DNA from: Pseudomonas sp. QS1027
GTDB taxonomy: Bacteria > Pseudomonadota > Gammaproteobacteria > Pseudomonadales > Pseudomonadaceae
NCBI RefSeq assembly: GCF_002814235.1
Contig: NZ_PHSU01000015.1
Span: 62,001 to 126,000 of the forward strand
Length of the DNA: 64,000 bases
Direction of reading: 5' to 3'
The translations under genes and the position numbers were made by a program. Position 1 is the stretch's first letter. Each line of letters starts with the position of its first letter. This document shows, piece by piece, positions 42,840-51,928 of the stretch. A model generated the notes under the pieces. That model was not told the origin of the DNA, did not search any database, and saw only the letters and a program-made list of their open reading frames with translations.

Positions 42840-45587
42840 ATGACTGATCTGTCCCGTGTGCAAGGTCCCGTGGGTCCGGCCATACCTGCCCTGGAAGGAC
42901 GCTTCTACCGTCCGCCATTGCCGGACGGCTATGTGCTGCGACCCCGTCTGTGCGAGCGCCTCGGCGCCGGATTGCACGGACGTCTGTTGCTGGTCAGCGC
43001 TCCGGCCGGCTTCGGCAAGAGTTCGCTGGCGGTGGAGTTCTGCCAGGGCCTGCCCGGACACTGGCAAAGCCTGTGGCTGGGGCTCAGTCCGCGGGACAAC
43101 GATCCGGGACGTTTCCTCGAGCGCCTGCTCGACGGCCTGCAGCATTACTTCCCGGGCCTCGGCAGCCAGGCCCTGGGCCTGTTGAAAATGCGTCAGCGCC
43201 ATCAACCCTTCGCGTTCGAAGAATGGCTGGACGGCCTGCTCGACGAACTGGCATTGCACCTTTCCGTTACCACGCCGCTGTTGCTGGTGCTCGACGACTA
43301 CCATCTGGCCCAGGGCCCGGTGCTGGACCGTTGCCTGCAGTTCTTCCTCAATCACCTGCCCGCCGGATTGCTGGTGATGGTCACCAGTCGGCAGCGGCCG
43401 GAGTGGCACCTGGCGCGCCTGCGCTTGTCGCGGCAACTGCTGGAATTGAACGAGCAGGACCTGCGCCTGACCCACGACGAATCCCTGGACCTGTTCGAGC
43501 GCCACAGCAGTTCCTTGCGTGGCGAGGCCCTGCACACGCTGATTGAACGCAGCGAGGGCTGGGTGGCCGGCTTGCGCTTCTGGCTATTGGCCGCCGCCCA
43601 GGCCAGCAGCGATACGGCGTTGCCCCAGGTCCTGCAAGGGGGCACCGGGCTGATTCGCGATTACCTGCTGGAGGAGGTGATCGACTGCCTGCCGCCCGAG
43701 GTTCAGGCTTTTCTCTACGACACCGCGCCCCAGGAGCGCTTTTGCAGCGAACTGTGCGATGCCATTCGCGAGTCCCACGACAGCGCGCAGATCCTCAGTT
43801 ACCTGCAATCGCACCAGGTGTTTCTGGTGCCGCTGGACGAACACGGCCACTGGTTCCGTTATCACCATCTGTTTTCCGATCTGCTGCGCAGCCGCCCGCC
43901 GAGCAATGCCCTGGTCCCGGCCGCCAGCCTGCATCTGCGGGCCTGCCGCTGGTTCAGTTCCCAGGGCCTGCTCGATGAAGCGGTGGAACAGGCCTTGCGC
44001 GCCGGGCATCTGGATGTGGCGGCCAACCTGGTGCAGAACCTCTCGGAAGAGCAACTGCTGGCCGAGCAGAACGTCGGCATGCTGCTGCGCTGGAAAACCG
44101 ATTTGCCCGATCGCCTGCTGGTCAGCACGCCACGCCTGATCGTGCTCTACGCCTGGGCCCTGGGCCTGGCCTGCCAGCTGGATGCGGCCGAAGAACTGGC
44201 CAGTCACCTGAGCCGATTCCTGCCCGCGCCTTCGGCCACGGCGCAGAAGTCCATGCTCGCGCAATGGCTGGCCCTCAGTGGGATCATCGCTCGCGGCCGG
44301 GGCGATCGCCAGAAGACCCAGGCCTATTGCGGCGAAGCCTTGCTCAGCCTGCCGCACAAGCGCTACGGCCAGCGCCTGGTGTGCCTGTCGACCCTGTCCA
44401 ACCTGGCGATTGCCGATGGCGACCTGTGGCGGGCCCGTGGCCTGAATCGCGAGTCCCTGGAGCTGGCCCAGCGGGTCGGCAACCCGTTGTTCGAGGCCTT
44501 GGCCCATTACGACCGGGCGCGGGTGCTCCAGGCCCGTGGCGAGGTGCTGCGTGCGCTGGATGAGGTCCGCCAGGGCTTGCAGCGCCTGGAGGGGTTGCCT
44601 GCCCAGCGACTGTACGCGGCCCGTGCCCGTCTGACGCTCTACGAGGGTTATCTGCTGACCCTGCGCCTGCAACCCGAAGCCGGGCGCCTTCGCCTGCTCG
44701 CCGGTCTCCACGAAGCGCGGGCCTGCCGGGATATCAGCGTGTTGGTCGGGCATTGCGTGATTGCCAGCCAGGACGGGCGCAACGGCGAGTTTGCCAAGGC
44801 CTTTGCCGAACTGGCCGAGGCCGAGCGCCTGATGCATATCTGGGATGTGCCGCCGATCTACTACCTGGCGATGATCACCCTGATGAAATGCCAACTGTGG
44901 CTGGCCCAGGGCCGCATCGACCTGGCCGAAGCCTGGCTGGGGCGCCTGGAGCAGACCTATAACGGTGAGCAAGCGGCGGCGGCGCCGGAGTTCCACCTGC
45001 AACTGCCGCTGCATATCCAGTTGCAGCAGGCCTTGCTCGAAGCGCTGCGCGGCAAGCCGACGGCCGCGCAGCAGCGCTTGGCGAAACTGGTGGAGCAGGG
45101 TCAGGCCAGCGGTGGCCAGTTGCTGAGCGTGATGGCCTGGAACCAGTGGGTGCTGGTGTTGCTGGCGACGGCCCGGGAGGCGGAAGCCCGGCCGCTGTTC
45201 GCCCACGCGGTGGAGGCCACCACGGGCGGCGCGCTGCTGCCGTTCCAGGCCCTGGTGAAGGCGCATCCGGAGTGGATGCGCGAGCAACTGTTGCACGGCC
45301 CCGACACGCCGCTGCGACAAAGCCTGCTGGCGCTGCTGCCGGCCCCGACGGTGCGCGAAGCGGGGGAACTGGCGCAGCCGGTCGAGAGTCTGAGTACCCG
45401 TGAGCTGGCGGTCCTGCACTTGATCGCCCAGGGTTGTTCGAACCAGGAGATCAGCGACCAGTTGTTCATCTCCCTGCACACGGTGAAAACCCACGCCAGC
45501 CATATCAACAGCAAATTGGGGGTCGAGCGGCGGACCCAGGCCGTGGCGCGGGCGCAGGAGCTGGGGTTGCTGGGCGAATTGCGCTGA
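42840..45587 (+). CDS. MalT/AlkS-type LuxR-family transcriptional regulator (STAND ATPase)
   Basis: 915 residues. N-terminal NTPase with Walker A SAPAGFGKSS (near residue 55) and Walker B LLLVLDDYH, winged-helix and TPR-like helical repeats through the middle (about 330-830), and a C-terminal LuxR HTH (LSTRELAVLHLIAQGCSNQE, HTVKTHASHINSKLGV). Such large ATP-dependent activators (MalT, AlkS) bind a small inducer and switch on a nearby operon. Its position after the acyl-CoA ligase, DUF1302 and DUF1329 genes makes it their likely activator, with a lipid-derived inducer (inference). Intact, no missing motif. Confidence 0.9.
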   Translation: MTDLSRVQGPVGPAIPALEGRFYRPPLPDGYVLRPRLCERLGAGLHGRLLLVSAPAGFGKSSLAVEFCQGLPGHWQSLWLGLSPRDNDPGRFLERLLDGLQHYFPGLGSQALGLLKMRQRHQPFAFEEWLDGLLDELALHLSVTTPLLLVLDDYHLAQGPVLDRCLQFFLNHLPAGLLVMVTSRQRPEWHLARLRLSRQLLELNEQDLRLTHDESLDLFERHSSSLRGEALHTLIERSEGWVAGLRFWLLAAAQASSDTALPQVLQGGTGLIRDYLLEEVIDCLPPEVQAFLYDTAPQERFCSELCDAIRESHDSAQILSYLQSHQVFLVPLDEHGHWFRYHHLFSDLLRSRPPSNALVPAASLHLRACRWFSSQGLLDEAVEQALRAGHLDVAANLVQNLSEEQLLAEQNVGMLLRWKTDLPDRLLVSTPRLIVLYAWALGLACQLDAAEELASHLSRFLPAPSATAQKSMLAQWLALSGIIARGRGDRQKTQAYCGEALLSLPHKRYGQRLVCLSTLSNLAIADGDLWRARGLNRESLELAQRVGNPLFEALAHYDRARVLQARGEVLRALDEVRQGLQRLEGLPAQRLYAARARLTLYEGYLLTLRLQPEAGRLRLLAGLHEARACRDISVLVGHCVIASQDGRNGEFAKAFAELAEAERLMHIWDVPPIYYLAMITLMKCQLWLAQGRIDLAEAWLGRLEQTYNGEQAAAAPEFHLQLPLHIQLQQALLEALRGKPTAAQQRLAKLVEQGQASGGQLLSVMAWNQWVLVLLATAREAEARPLFAHAVEATTGGALLPFQALVKAHPEWMREQLLHGPDTPLRQSLLALLPAPTVREAGELAQPVESLSTRELAVLHLIAQGCSNQEISDQLFISLHTVKTHASHINSKLGVERRTQAVARAQELGLLGELR

Positions 45588-45790
45588 GCGCTTCGGCCTA
45601 CCGTTCGACCCACGAGCCGTCGAAGAAGCTTCGACGGGGTGGCTATGTGCCTTGCGTCAGCTATAACCAATAGACGTCTGCACTCACTTTCAACGCCTTG
45701 AACGACTGAAGGCTGACCAGGGGGTGAGGAACGGCGCCACGTCAGCGCTCTTTGGTCATGAATTACAAAGGAATTGCCTGGGAGCAAGGA

Positions 45791-47485
45791 ATGCGCGAGT
45801 CCACATTTAGCCCCGCTCCGGTCGTCCTGATCGTCGATGACCAAGCGACCGACGCGATGATTCTGCGTGAGTCGGTGCGGGATCTGGCCCAGGTGCATGT
45901 CGCCACCAGTGGCGAAGAAGCGCTGCGAGTCGCGCGTCAATGCCGTCCCGATGTGGTCCTGCTGGATATCGAGATGCCCGGCATGAACGGCTTCGAGGTC
46001 TGCAAGGCGCTGAAGGCCGATCCCAAGCTGTCTGACGCCGCGGTGATTTTCGTCACCTCCCATGCCCAGGCCGATTACGAACTTCAGGCCCTGGGCTACG
46101 GCGGCATCGATTTTATCCAGAAGCCCCTGAATATCCCGGTGGCCAGGGCGCATATCAACGCCCATATCACCCTGCGCAATGAAGCCAAGCGCCTGGCCAA
46201 CCATGACGCCCTGACCGGCTTGCCCAACCGCATGCTGTTGCAGGATCGTGCCGAGCAGGCGCTGAAAATGGCCCGGCGCGATCATGGGCGCCTGGCGATG
46301 CTGTTGCTGGACCTGGACAATTTCAAGGCCATCAATGACTCCATGGGCCACTCGGTCGGCGACCAGATGCTCAAATATGTGGCGACGCGCCTGTCGATGC
46401 TCCTGCGGGGCATGGATACCCTCAGTCGCCAGGGCGGCGACGAGTTCATCATCCTGCTCTCGGAGGTGGACGGTTTCGAGGCGGTGGGCGACTTTGCCGA
46501 GCAGGTGCTGGCAGCCATTTCCAGCCCGTTTTCGTTGCAGGGCACGCGCTACGACCTGAGTGCCAGCATCGGCATCGGGGTGTTCCCGGAAGACAGCGAT
46601 GACCTCGAGTCGCTCTATCGACATGCCGACGCCGCGATGTATCAGGCCAAGCTGGCGGGGCGTAACCGCTATCTGTTTTTCTCTCCCGGTATTGAAAGCG
46701 GCATGCGTGCCCGTCACCTGCTTGAACGGCATATGCGCGCGGCCATCGAGGAGGGGGTGTTCGAGGTGTTCTACCAGGCCAAGGTCGATGCCCGGGATCA
46801 TCGCGTGGTCGGCATGGAGGCATTGATCCGCTGGCGCAACGGTGACGGTAACCTGGTCTCGCCGGCGGATTTCATTCCGCTGGCCGAGGAAACCGGGTTG
46901 ATCATCCCCATCGGCAAATACGTACTGCTCCAGGCCTGCAAGGACACCTGCAAACTCCACGAACTGGGCTATCCGATCTGCGTCAGTGTGAACATCAGCG
47001 CCGTGCAGTTTCGCGAAGAGTCCTTCCTCGGGATGGTCAAGAGCATCCTCCTCGACTCGGGTCTGGAGCCGCGCTGGCTGGAACTGGAAATCACCGAAGG
47101 GGTCCTGGCCCGGGACATCGACAATGCCCGCGAAATCCTGGTGGCGCTCAAGGCGTTGGGGGTTCACGTGGCCATCGACGATTTCGGCACGGGTTATTCG
47201 AGCCTGGCTTATCTCAAGCGGTTTCCCATCGATGTGTTGAAGATCGACCAGAGCTTTGTGCGCGACATGCTCACCGACAAGAGCGACCTGGCCATCGTCG
47301 AGGCGATCATCAAGTTGGGGCAGGCACTGGGCCTTGAACTGGTGGCCGAAGGCGTGGAGACCCGGCAACAGGCCGCCCTCCTGCTGGAGCAGGGTTGCCG
47401 GATCATGCAGGGCTATCTGTATTGCCGACCGGTTCCGTTTACCCAGATCTGCACCTTCCTGTCTTCATGGCCACGAACGGCATGA
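45791..47485 (+). CDS. Response regulator with GGDEF and EAL domains (c-di-GMP turnover)
   Basis: 564 residues. The receiver domain (about 10-130) has acidic VDDQ, phospho-Asp in LLDIEMPGMNG and Lys in IQKPLN. The GGDEF domain has an intact RQGGDEFIIL (near residue 214). The EAL domain has EALIRW (near 342), NISAVQF, EITEGVL, AIDDFGTGYSSL and AEGVET, so both cyclase and phosphodiesterase sites look complete. The start at 45791 has GGGAG six bases upstream. The gene for a large hybrid kinase follows after 72 bases on the same strand, so phosphorylation by that kinase could set its c-di-GMP output (inference). Confidence 0.92.
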   Translation: MRESTFSPAPVVLIVDDQATDAMILRESVRDLAQVHVATSGEEALRVARQCRPDVVLLDIEMPGMNGFEVCKALKADPKLSDAAVIFVTSHAQADYELQALGYGGIDFIQKPLNIPVARAHINAHITLRNEAKRLANHDALTGLPNRMLLQDRAEQALKMARRDHGRLAMLLLDLDNFKAINDSMGHSVGDQMLKYVATRLSMLLRGMDTLSRQGGDEFIILLSEVDGFEAVGDFAEQVLAAISSPFSLQGTRYDLSASIGIGVFPEDSDDLESLYRHADAAMYQAKLAGRNRYLFFSPGIESGMRARHLLERHMRAAIEEGVFEVFYQAKVDARDHRVVGMEALIRWRNGDGNLVSPADFIPLAEETGLIIPIGKYVLLQACKDTCKLHELGYPICVSVNISAVQFREESFLGMVKSILLDSGLEPRWLELEITEGVLARDIDNAREILVALKALGVHVAIDDFGTGYSSLAYLKRFPIDVLKIDQSFVRDMLTDKSDLAIVEAIIKLGQALGLELVAEGVETRQQAALLLEQGCRIMQGYLYCRPVPFTQICTFLSSWPRTA

Positions 47486-47557
47486 GGGCCGTGGGGCCAG
47501 CCGCCGACGATCGACATCCCGGCCTTCGGGATAGCCGCACAGCTCAAGGGAGCCCCA

Positions 47558-50500
47558 GTGTTGAAACGAACTAGCCTGTCTGCCCTGAATGGGCGTGTTG
47601 CGATGATCCTGGCCCTGGGGCTGGTGGCGACTGTCGTGGGATGCCTGATCCTGCACAACAGCAATGAGCAACGTACCCGCGAAGCCCTGGAGGCTGAGGC
47701 CGAAAGCGCGGTGCAGTCGGTGTTGACCCGGTTGCAGTTGTACCAGTACGGCTTGCGCGGTACCCGTGGCGCGATGATCACCGCCGGCGTGGATGGCATG
47801 ACGCGGGAGATCTTCCACCGCTATAGCCAGATGCGTGACGTGCCCAAGGAGTTTCCCGGGGCCCGTGGATTCGGCTTTATCCGCCGGGTACCGGTTCAGG
47901 AACTGGATGCGTTTGTGCGCCGGGCCCGGGCCGATGGTGCACCGGACTTCACGATTCACCAGTTTGCGCCCCATGACGGCGACCTCTATGTGATCCAGTA
48001 CCTGGAGCCGAACGCCGACCAGTCGGCGGCCTTCGGCCTGGACATCGCCTCGGAGTCCGACCGGGCCGAGGCCGCCCGTGCGGCTGCGCGTAGCGCAAGT
48101 GCGCGCATCACCTCGCCGATCACGCTGGTACAGGCGGTGGGCAGCCCGGAACAGTCGTTCCTGATTCTGTTGCCGATCTACAAGGACGGTATCGTCCCGC
48201 CCACCGAGACCGAGCGCGAGGCTGCGGTGGTGGGCTGGGGCTACGCGCCGTTGCTGATCGAGAGTGTGCTGGGCGGTTTATTGCCGGAAAGCGAGGCCGT
48301 CAACCTGCGGCTCACGGACGTTACAGTGCCGGGGGAGGAAGAACAGTTTTACCAGACGAGCTATGCGGAGGATGTGCAGCCGACGGGGTTGATGACCTAT
48401 ACCCTGGAACGCGAGATATTCGGTCGGCGCTGGCGGGTCGACCTGGAAGCGCTGCCGCTGTTCGCCCAGCGCCTGCACCTGGTGTCGCCGACCGTGGTGT
48501 TTGCCCTCGGCGTCCTGGCGACCCTGCTGCTGGCCGCGCTCGCCGCGATTGCCGGGGTCAGTTCCCAGCGCCGCCTGCAGGTGATCGCCGAGCAGGGGCG
48601 ATTGGCCTCGATCGTCGAGGGCTCGGCGGACGCGATCATCGGCAAGACCTTGCAAGGTGTTGTGACGAGTTGGAACAAGGGGGCGCAGAACCTGTTGGGT
48701 TATACCGCGCAGGAAGCGGTGGGCCAGCCGCTGGTGAAGTTGATCGTGCCGCTCGAGTTGTCCCCGGAAGAGGCCGATATCCTGGCGCGTATCGCGCTCG
48801 GCGAGACGATTACCAACTTCGATACCCTGCGGCGGCGCAAGGACGGTCGCAGTATCCATGTGTCGGTCAATGTTTCCCCCATCTGCGATGAAAGCGGTCG
48901 GGTGGTCGGTGTTTCCAAGATTCTTCGTGACATCAGCGCGCAGAAGGCCGCCGAGGCGCGGATTCTCGAACTCAATTCCAGCCTCGAAGAACAGGTGGCG
49001 GCACGCACCTGCGAGCTACGGCGGATCAACCTGCTGTTCAGCAGTGTGCTGCGTTCGGCCTCCGAGGTGTCGATCATCGCCACCGACCTGGACGGCGTGA
49101 TCAGTGTGTTCAACGAAGGCGCCGAGCACATGCTTGGTTATCGCGCCGAGGAAGTGCTGGGCAAGACGACTCCGGCGATCCTCCACGTGGAGCAGGAGGT
49201 CATGGAGCGTGCCGCTGAACTCAGTGCGGAGTATGGGCAAGTCATCGAGGGCTTTCGGGTCTTTGTCCACAAGCCGGAGTTCGAACACTCGGAAACCCGC
49301 GAATGGACCTATGTGCGCAAGGATGGCTCGCAGGTGCCGGTCAGCCTGGTGGTGACCGACCTGCGCGACGACGAAGGGCAACTGATGGGCTATCTGGGCA
49401 TCGCTGTCGATATCACCCAGCGCAAGGCGGCCGAGCATCAGCTTGAGTTGAGCCTGCAAGCGAGCCGGGTGATCCGCGATCAATTGTTGATGGCCGCCGA
49501 CGTGGCCGAGTTGGGTATCTGGACCTGGACCCTGTCGGACAATGGCTTGCAATGGAATGATCGGATGTTCGAGTTCTACAGCCAGCCGCTGACGTTGCGC
49601 GATAACGGTTTGAACTATGCGCACTGGTACGAGCGGGTTCACCCTGAGGACGTCGAGGCGGCCGCTGCGCAGTTGGCGGCCGCTGTTGCCGGGGAGGCTG
49701 TGTATGACCCGATCTTCCGTGTGCAGGGGACGGATGGCCGGATACGTTTCATTCAGGCCGGCGCCCAGGTCGAGCGCGATGCCCAGGGGCAGGCCCTGCG
49801 GGTGACCGGTATCAACCGCGATATCACCGCTCAACGCGAGTTGGAGTCGTACCTGCTCCAGGCCAAGAACCGCGCCGACAGCGCCAGCGCCGCCAAGTCG
49901 TTCTTCCTGGCCAATATGAGCCATGAAATCCGCACGCCGATGAACGCGGTGCTGGGGATGTTGCAGTTGGTCCAGCACACCGACCTCAATGCCCGTCAGC
50001 GCGACTACGTGGTCAAGGCCCAGACGGCGGCCAAGTCACTGCTCGGCCTGCTCAACGATATCCTCGACTACTCCAAGATCGAAGCCGGCAAACTGCGCCT
50101 GGACCCGCACCCCTTCGAACTCGAACCGCTGATGCGCGACCTGGCGGTGGTGCTGTCGGGCAACCAGGGCAGCAAGGAAGTCGAGGTGATGTTCGACCTC
50201 GACTCCAACCTGCCCGGCAGCCTGGTGGGCGACAGCCTGCGGTTGCAGCAGGTGCTGATCAACCTGGCCGGCAACGCCCTGAAATTCACCCAGCAGGGCC
50301 AGGTGGTGGTCAGTATCCGGCAGTTGCAGCGTTTGCAGGGCCTGGTGAAGATTCGGGTCGAAGTGTGCGATACCGGCATCGGCATCAGTGCCGAACAGTT
50401 GCAACGCGTCTTTGACGGTTTCACCCAGGCGGAAGCCTCGACCAGTCGCCGCTTCGGTGGCACCGGGCTGGGCCTGGTGATCTGCAAGCGGCTGGTCGGC

Positions 50501-51886
50501 CTGATGGGCGGTGAATTGCGGGTCGAGAGCGAGGTGGGTGCCGGTAGTCGGTTCTGGTTCGATATCAGCCTGGACGTGGCCCGCGAGGAGGCCCTTCGGC
50601 TGTCCTGTCCTGGTGTTGATTCGACGATGCGCCTGCTGGTGGCCGACGACAACTCCATGGCCTGCGAACTGCTGCTGCGCACCGTACGCTCCCTGGGCTG
50701 GAGCGCCGACACGGTGAGTGGCGGCACGGCGGCGGTCGAGGCTGTGCGCAGTGCGCAGTTGCGTGGCGAACCCTACGATGTGGTGCTGATGGATTGGCGC
50801 ATGCCGGACATGGACGGCCTCAGTGCCGCCCGCTTGATCAGCTTGCAGGAGCGAGTCGCGCCGCCGCCGATGGTGATCATGATTACCGCCTACGGGCGCG
50901 AAGTCCTGGCGGATGTGCACCACGAAGGCGATGCGCCGTTTGTCGGCTTTCTCACCAAGCCGGTGACTCCGCGGCAGTTGGCCGATGCGGTCCAGCGCGC
51001 CTTCAGCAGCGAGCCGCTGCCCGAGGCCTTGCCCGGGCCGGTCGGGCCCCGGCGCCTGGCGGGCTTGCGCTTGCTGGTGGTGGAAGACAATGCTCTCAAC
51101 CGCCAGGTCGCCGACGAGTTGCTGAGGGGCGAGGGCGCCCAGGTCATCCTGGCGGAAGGCGGGCTGGAGGGTGTCAGTCAGGTCATGTCGGCGTCGACGC
51201 CGTTCGACGCGGTGCTGATGGATATCCAGATGCCGGACATCGATGGCCTGGAGGCGACGCGGCGGATTCGCCGTCACCCGCATTTTGCCCTGTTGCCGAT
51301 CCTGGCGATGACCGCCAACGCCTCCAACAGCGACCGTGAAGCCTGCATGGCGGCGGGCATGAACGACCATGTGAGCAAGCCCATCGACCTTGAGCAGCTT
51401 GTGCTGAAGCTGCGCGTCCAGACCGGGCGCGAGGCGCCTCAGCCGTTGATGATGAGCGAGGTACATCAGCATTCGACGGAGTCGGTGATCGAACCGCGTG
51501 ACTCGATCATGAGCCGCTTCGGCGGCAACCTCGAATTGATCTGCACCGTCCTGCATACCTTTGGTGCTGAGCTGGAGAAACAACTGACGTTGCTCCCGGC
51601 ACACCTGCAGGACCGTGACGGGCCGGCGGTGGCGGCGGTGCTGCATGCGATCAAGGGCAGCTCCGGTACCGTCGGCGCGCAGGCCTTGTCGCTGCGTGCC
51701 AGTGCCCTCGAACGCGAGCTGATGTATGGTGATGCGGCGGCGGTGCTGCGGGTGCTGGAAGACCCGCAATGGTTGCCGGAACTCAAGGAATTGCTGGTGC
51801 GCAGTGTCGAGCAGTTGCAGGTGGCGTTTGGCACCGGGTATCGAGGGGATTCGCCCAGGGAGGCGGCTTCGGGGCCGTTCTCTTGA
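47558..51886 (+). CDS. Hybrid sensor kinase: CHASE, PAS x3, HisKA, HATPase, REC x2, Hpt
   Basis: 1442 residues. TM1 near 10-30, a periplasmic CHASE domain (about 70-260, with GARGFGFIRRVP), TM2 near 310-335, PAS domains at about 345-460, 495-620 and 640-765, HisKA with FLANMSHEIRTPMNAVLGML (His near 789), HATPase (VCDTGIGIS, GGTGLGLVICKRLVGLMGG), REC1 (VVLMDWRMPDMDG), REC2 (AVLMDIQMPDIDG) and a C-terminal Hpt with HAIKGSSGTVGA (His near 1363). GTG start with AAGGGAG six bases upstream. It is a complete phosphorelay in one chain. The receiver-GGDEF-EAL protein just upstream is a natural target (inference). The ligand is unknown. Confidence 0.92.
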   Translation: MLKRTSLSALNGRVAMILALGLVATVVGCLILHNSNEQRTREALEAEAESAVQSVLTRLQLYQYGLRGTRGAMITAGVDGMTREIFHRYSQMRDVPKEFPGARGFGFIRRVPVQELDAFVRRARADGAPDFTIHQFAPHDGDLYVIQYLEPNADQSAAFGLDIASESDRAEAARAAARSASARITSPITLVQAVGSPEQSFLILLPIYKDGIVPPTETEREAAVVGWGYAPLLIESVLGGLLPESEAVNLRLTDVTVPGEEEQFYQTSYAEDVQPTGLMTYTLEREIFGRRWRVDLEALPLFAQRLHLVSPTVVFALGVLATLLLAALAAIAGVSSQRRLQVIAEQGRLASIVEGSADAIIGKTLQGVVTSWNKGAQNLLGYTAQEAVGQPLVKLIVPLELSPEEADILARIALGETITNFDTLRRRKDGRSIHVSVNVSPICDESGRVVGVSKILRDISAQKAAEARILELNSSLEEQVAARTCELRRINLLFSSVLRSASEVSIIATDLDGVISVFNEGAEHMLGYRAEEVLGKTTPAILHVEQEVMERAAELSAEYGQVIEGFRVFVHKPEFEHSETREWTYVRKDGSQVPVSLVVTDLRDDEGQLMGYLGIAVDITQRKAAEHQLELSLQASRVIRDQLLMAADVAELGIWTWTLSDNGLQWNDRMFEFYSQPLTLRDNGLNYAHWYERVHPEDVEAAAAQLAAAVAGEAVYDPIFRVQGTDGRIRFIQAGAQVERDAQGQALRVTGINRDITAQRELESYLLQAKNRADSASAAKSFFLANMSHEIRTPMNAVLGMLQLVQHTDLNARQRDYVVKAQTAAKSLLGLLNDILDYSKIEAGKLRLDPHPFELEPLMRDLAVVLSGNQGSKEVEVMFDLDSNLPGSLVGDSLRLQQVLINLAGNALKFTQQGQVVVSIRQLQRLQGLVKIRVEVCDTGIGISAEQLQRVFDGFTQAEASTSRRFGGTGLGLVICKRLVGLMGGELRVESEVGAGSRFWFDISLDVAREEALRLSCPGVDSTMRLLVADDNSMACELLLRTVRSLGWSADTVSGGTAAVEAVRSAQLRGEPYDVVLMDWRMPDMDGLSAARLISLQERVAPPPMVIMITAYGREVLADVHHEGDAPFVGFLTKPVTPRQLADAVQRAFSSEPLPEALPGPVGPRRLAGLRLLVVEDNALNRQVADELLRGEGAQVILAEGGLEGVSQVMSASTPFDAVLMDIQMPDIDGLEATRRIRRHPHFALLPILAMTANASNSDREACMAAGMNDHVSKPIDLEQLVLKLRVQTGREAPQPLMMSEVHQHSTESVIEPRDSIMSRFGGNLELICTVLHTFGAELEKQLTLLPAHLQDRDGPAVAAVLHAIKGSSGTVGAQALSLRASALERELMYGDAAAVLRVLEDPQWLPELKELLVRSVEQLQVAFGTGYRGDSPREAASGPFS

Positions 51887-51928
51887 ACCCAGGTCTTGGT
51901 TTGGAGAGGGATTGGACCCGCATGTTCG

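Noticed and set aside
43584..45503. A 639-codon minus-strand frame inside the LuxR gene
   Set aside because: Entirely contained in a regulator with Walker and HTH motifs on the other strand.
45101..47368. A 755-codon minus-strand frame opposite the LuxR and GGDEF-EAL genes
   Set aside because: Spans two real genes and their intergenic gap; composition is typical of a GC-rich shadow.
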